The notes beneath the pieces were generated by a model that was not told the DNA's origin, did no database searches, and worked only from the letters and a program-made list of their open reading frames with translations. From NCBI GenBank assembly GCA_000320545.1, contig ADNK01002094.1:1-64000 (forward strand): a stretch of DNA of 64,000 nt, in the 5' to 3' direction. Below are positions 59,041 to 64,000 of the stretch, one piece after another; the stretch's first letter is position 1; every line of letters begins with the position of its first letter. Made by a program: the position numbers and the translations under genes. The stretch is from Bigelowiella natans CCMP2755 (taxonomy: Eukaryota > Cercozoa > Chlorarachniophyceae).

Positions 59041-60914
59041 ATGGAAACTATCGTAGATACGAGGCGCCTTCGCCATCGTAGAGGAGGAAGAGGAAGAAGG
59101 GGAAGAGGGAGAGGGAGGCAACATAACGTAAGAAAGAGAACTATGGAGAGAAAGCTTAAGCGCCTTGAGAAGAAGAAGAAGAAGCACAGTAAGAAAAGAA
59201 AACGTGATTTTAACGACGAGGAGAGGGAAGGGAGTAGAGTCGTCGACACCCATGAAAGTAGTAGACTTGAGCAACATGATTCAGCTAATCGAAATGAAGA
59301 CAGGGAGAAAAAAATAGAAGAAAATAGACTGCGGCGACGACGATCTGAGAGGGTTGGTACTGTTGCCCGAGACGGCATGGTAAAAGCAGCAGCAGTGCCA
59401 AAAGAAGAACTAGAAGAAATTGAGTATTTGGAGAAGAAACTTGGAGTTGAGTCCCAATCTGGGCGGGACAAATTACGGTTTACAATACTACTACTTACTA
59501 CTACTACTACCACTGTATTTACTACTACTGATGGTAGTAATGTCATTATTTAATGATGATGATGATGATAATAATGATGATGATAATGATGGTGATGAGT
59601 TTTTCCCTGGTTTATGATGTACATGATGTGTTATTTTATTTAGATGATGATTGTTCTTTTCCTGGCTTGTGATGTACATGTGCGAGAAGGATGATCAATT
59701 CCCTCCTCCTCTCTTCAGAATACTTGTGTGTATGTACAACAAATATGACTAGTCTCCTCGTCCTCTCCGTAGTGTGAATTTATGTCTGTTGCAGTCGTGA
59801 GCTTGAAGAGATTGGATTAGGGGACATGGATGACTTTCTGAATGGCCTCATCAGCACCAATCTTGGTCGTCGTCGTTCATTTTCCTTCTTCTTTCATACA
59901 TCCATTTCATTATTTACTGATGATAATTTCCATCATCTTATAATTTATCCTTCTAGATGCATGCATGCTGCTGCGTATTTAAACTTCATGGTATATCAGA
60001 TGATCCAGATATTACCATTGTTATCAATTAACGACTCACCCAGCAGCGCAACCAACCAATGTGTTAATAGCCTGTTCTATCTGCCTCCCACCCAACCCAC
60101 TCTTTTGTAGGAATCAACACCTTTGCAGGAATAGAATCTGAGCAGCACTCTCAAAGAGTGCTACAACGACAACAACAACAACAAAAATCAACCAGAGATA
60201 GCTATGAGGGCATTACATCCAATGCTTACGAATACGATGATGTTGATTATGAAGAGGGTGATAATATTGATGATGGCCGACGAAACGATGAGCACCACGG
60301 CGCAGTCAATACAGTTGATGGAGAACGCCACTACCATAGTAACAACAATAATGAGGAAGATGATAATGGTGATGCTCAAGGAGGCAGTAGTGATGAAGCT
60401 AGCAAGTATACTCAGGATGATGATGAGGAGGAGGAGGACAATGCTGGCAATCATAATGATGATAAGGACAGCTGCTTTGATAACAGCGAGGATTCTGATT
60501 TTGGTGTGTTCAGTACACCTCATTCCCATCATTCTTCAGTTGCTGCTGCTGCTGCTTCTTCTTCTTCTTCTTCTTCTTCTTCTAATACATACACTAAAAA
60601 TAGTAGTTCTACCGCTACCTCATCATCATCATCATCAGCATCATCACTCACCACTGCTGTAGCTGTAAGAAGTGCTGGTGGTGGCCAAACACAAGCATCT
60701 AAGTATGTACCCCCTCATCTGAAACGCCGCCTCCTCAAAAATGATGAATCTGAACTCAGAAGGCAACGGGTAGTAGTAGTAGTAGTAGTTTTAGTAGTAG
60801 TAGTGGTTGTGGTAGTGATGGTAGTGGTAATGATGATGTCAGTAGATCTGTATCGTCTTTGCTAACAGTAGGCGAATATATGGAAAAGTTCATTATAATG
60901 ACTAATAATTGTAT

Positions 60915-60946
<32 letters not shown>

Positions 60947-61055
60947 TTTGATCATATCCTCGTCCTCCTGCTCCGCCTATGGCAGACAGCATGTAGTACT
61001 TATATTTCTTCTTCTTCTTCTCCCACTAATTCCCATCATCATCATCTCCACCACC

Positions 61056-61086
<31 letters not shown>

Positions 61087-63679
61087 AAACCATCGTTAAA
61101 CTACTCAGATTCGTCGAGAAGTGAATGGTCTATTGAATAGGCTAAGCTACGACAATATTCAGCCTATTTTCTCGTCTCTCAAGACGATATACATGGACAT
61201 TGATTATTCAGCAAATGGATCTCCTTCATCAATTAGCCGTGGTGATCTTACTCAGTTACTCTCGGCTATTATCCTTAAATCATGTTTGGACTGTGGGCAA
61301 ACGAGTGTGTTACTATCTGTGGTAGAACCTCAAGCTGCTCTTATCGCTGGTAGCATGCCATTCATATGATGATGATGATTATTATTATTATGATCATGAT
61401 AGATACTTATTCTTATATATGATGTCATCCTTAGTATTATCTAGGTTATACTTATTATTATTGGTATTATTATAACAAGTCCCTATCCCTATATATTGCT
61501 ACTAATATTAGGTCTCCACGTGCATCCAAAGATTGGAGATCGCACCAACATTGGTGCTGTTGTTCTAGAAAGCTTCTGCCTTCGCTTGGATGCTCTCCTC
61601 CTCTCACACGGTGCTACTACTACAACTACTACGAAAGAAGAGGGGGGGGAGGGCAAAAGTACTAGACAGCAGCAGCATTCCTTGATTAGTGATAAAGGGA
61701 TCCACAATGTGCTACTTTTTATTACGTGCTTATACAACTTCAAAGTCACGTACTGCGGCCTCATCTACGAGGTGATAAGGCGCTTGTTGGATCGGATGTT
61801 AGGCATAGACGTAGAATTACTTCTTTTATTGCTAGAAAACTGTGGATGGCGACTTCGTAACGATGATCCTGCCGCTTTGAAAGATATCATCAGACTTACA
61901 CAGAAGAAAGTTAAACAAAAAAATAGCAATGGCAAGGATGAGGTCACTGGCGGCATAAACACACATAATAAGAATAAGAATAAGAACAATCAGCCCACTG
62001 CTCGCATACGAGTTCTTCTTGATAAGATAATCGATTTGAAGAACAACAAACGTCGCAGGGCTGCAGCAGAGGGCAGGGACTTAAGGTCGCAACCCTTGAG
62101 ATCATGGCTCCTTAGCAAACAAACACTCAAGTCATCATCATCAGCAAAAGCTACAAACGAATTACAGGTAGTTGGTCGTGTTTATGCGGCTCCTACATAC
62201 ACTACTACTACTTACTACGGCTACTAATTACAATTACTAGTAATAGAATGATACGATTATTATTATTATTATTATTATTATATGACATGCAGGACAGTAG
62301 TGAATAGCATCTCTACTTCATCAATATTGTACCTGTTTACGCAACATCTGTAAGTAGCTTTATCATATGCCCTATTTTTAAATGTGCCTTCATTATTTTA
62401 TTCCTCTCTATCATCACTACCATCATCATTATCATTATCATTGTTATCGCTGTTGTTATTGCCATCATTACATTATTTCATTCATTTATGTTCTTCTTCC
62501 TCCCTCATTATCATTTTCTTTCTCTTCTTCTTCTTCGTCTTCTTCTTCTTCTTCTTCCATCAGATTCGTTTTGAGGACTTCATCAACATTGAAACTAAGG
62601 GACGATGGTGGATTACAGGTGCTGCATGGAGAGGAAAGACAGATGATACAGCTTCTTCTACACAACAGTCACAAGGCTTGTATTCCAACAGTAGCAGAGC
62701 AAGTGCTACATGGGAGAGAGGAGGAGGAGGAGGAGGAGGAGGAGGAGGAGGAGGAAGAAAAACAACAAATGAGAGTAATAGCAGTAGCAGCAATCTGATG
62801 TATTTAGCAACATCAATGCGAATGAATACCGCATTGAGAAAGAGTATATTCTGCGTCATAATGGGGGCAGATGACTTTATTGATGCCTATGAGAAGATCG
62901 TTAAAATGAGACTTTCAACAATTCAATCTCGAGAGGTGATAAGGGTACTGGTACGATGCTGTTCTTCTGAAGCAGCGTACAACCCTTACTATGGCTATCT
63001 TGCAGGGAAGTTGTGTTCAAATCATAGAAATCACAAATTCACGTTGCAGCTGGTATATTGGGACATGTTTAAACAATGGCAGGACAAGGGAGGAGGAGGA
63101 GGAGGAGGAGATGATAAAGATGACAAAAACGAGTACCTGATGCAGACAAGAAAAGCAACAAATTTAGGGCTATTACTTGCACATCTCATCACGAGCTTTT
63201 CTACATCTCTTTCAATATTTAAGGTGCTGCTGATCGTAGGTCAATGTTGTATTATTAGCAAGACTGTAACAATGGTGGTGCTGATGATGATGATGATGAT
63301 GATGATGATGTCTTCCACGTGATGTGCTATTACTACATGTATTCAAAAGGACCTCATATATACATACATGCAAACATACATATGTAGTACACATAATAGC
63401 ACTTTGATTCATAATGATTTCAAAGTTAAGGTCCTTACCATTGTTTTGTTGTTCAAACTACTACGAATTTATATTTTCACTCATGACTTTAAAGATGTAG
63501 ATGTAGGAGTTTGATATTCATTCGGCCTCAAATACTCATTCTGTCCTTTTCTTCTTCTTCATCTTCTTCTCTTCTTTTTTCTCATGTTCTATCTGCATGC
63601 AGGTGGTTGATTTTAATAAGTTACCAAACGATACCGCTTCTCTCTTCTTCTATACGATCTTTCGGTGAGAATATACATG

Positions 63680-63720
<41 letters not shown>

Positions 63721-64000
63721 TCCTTCGGTGACAAGTGGTGTAATGATAAGAAGTACATACTTTGATGAGAGGACAGAAAAACAAAACAACTACTACTATA
63801 CAACACTACATATGTAAAAGTCTGGTAATGCGTTTTTGTGGTATAATAGAAATGATTTATCACTATGTTCAAATTGATTCAACTTTTATATACCGTTGTT
63901 GTTGTTGTTGCTGTTGTTGTGTTTTCCAGGAAAATCATGGACGCAAAAGAAGGTGTGATCGTGTCTGTGTTTGAAAGGATATCAGGATCGATGGAGCTAG
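59041..64000 (+). CDS. NOM1: NOM1/Sgd1 nucleolar MIF4G-MA3 protein, 3' end outside the window
   Basis: NOM1 (yeast Sgd1) is a nucleolar protein that brings helicase eIF4A3/Fal1 to small-subunit rRNA processing. Eight exons in phase: 59041-59477, about 59792-59868 (CG|T joins RRELEEIGLGDMDDFLNGL), 60111-60769, 61109-61349, 61512-62167, 62564-63223, 63603-63664, 63930-64000 (cut). Order: a basic Arg/Lys start; EELEEIEYLEKKLG; an acidic, Ser-rich region; KYVPPHLKRRLLKND; the MIF4G core from IRREVNGLLNRLSYDNIQP through LHVHPKIGDRTNIGAVVLES to RNDDPAALKDIIRLTQ; GRWWITGAAWRG; then the MA3 domain from LRKSIFCVIMGADDFIDAYE through YNPYYGYLAGKLC. Poly-Ser, a 12-residue poly-Gly (62719-62756) and a seven-Gly run are insertions encoded by microsatellites. 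The introns are full of ATC, TAG and CTT repeats. Confidence 0.92.
62719..62756 (+). repeat. (GGA)n microsatellite coding for poly-Gly inside NOM1
   Basis: Sits between the RWWITGAAW block and the MA3 domain, where other NOM1 proteins have a short loop. A second, shorter GGA run codes for seven Gly near 63091-63111. Confidence 0.85.
63680..63717. repeat. (GT)n microsatellite in a NOM1 intron
   Basis: Lies just after the donor of exon 7 (63665), within the last intron of the window. Confidence 0.9.

Overview
The window is nuclear DNA of a microbial eukaryote, most likely an alga. Genes are split by many short GT-AG introns (about 44 to 270 bases in the models below). The proteins are eukaryotic in type, and one is a PAP/fibrillin plastid protein, a family tied to plastids. 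A second, less certain hint of a plastid bounded by extra membranes is the hydrophobic start of two proteins (fibrillin and the optional first exon of cysteinyl-tRNA synthetase). I cannot name the lineage. All exon models were made by eye, from splice consensus, reading-frame phase and family knowledge; none was checked by alignment or RNA data.

Layout, left to right. 1-3.3 kb: one acidic 3' exon on the minus strand, otherwise nothing recognised. 3.3-10.8 kb: a six-exon GltB-GltD fused glutamate synthase. 13.0-15.0 kb: a minus-strand C2-domain, four-helix membrane protein. 16.7-19.6 kb: a GT25-family glycosyltransferase, apparently joined to a multi-span membrane domain. 21.8-28.5 kb: a C2HC zinc-finger gene, scattered exons of unresolved genes, and a basic protein with a FAM47-like motif. 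29.7-31.5 kb: a coiled-coil protein starting like the meiotic REDIC1 family. 32.4-34.5 kb (minus): plastid fibrillin, ten exons. 35.6-39.2 kb (minus): cytosolic-type cysteinyl-tRNA synthetase. 39.7-41.5 kb: an EF-hand protein with a predicted lipid-anchored N terminus. 44.2-45.9 kb: an intronless secreted arylsulfatase. 46-51.6 kb: a gene-poor stretch full of microsatellites. 51.7-55.7 kb: exons of a possible secreted protein, then a small UBA-domain protein. 59.0-64.0 kb: NOM1/Sgd1 nucleolar MIF4G protein, cut by the window end.

Between most genes lie islands with a distinct vocabulary (GCATGC, GCTAGC, TGCA, CpG-containing words), very different from the AT-rich spacers. They share a decamer, TCTAGCRRTG, found at least ten times on the plus strand, and parts share a dispersed element of about 80 bases. 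These islands are the most striking unexplained structure in the window. The genes are housekeeping or cell-biological genes of unrelated function; I see no operon-like system or gene cluster with one shared task.
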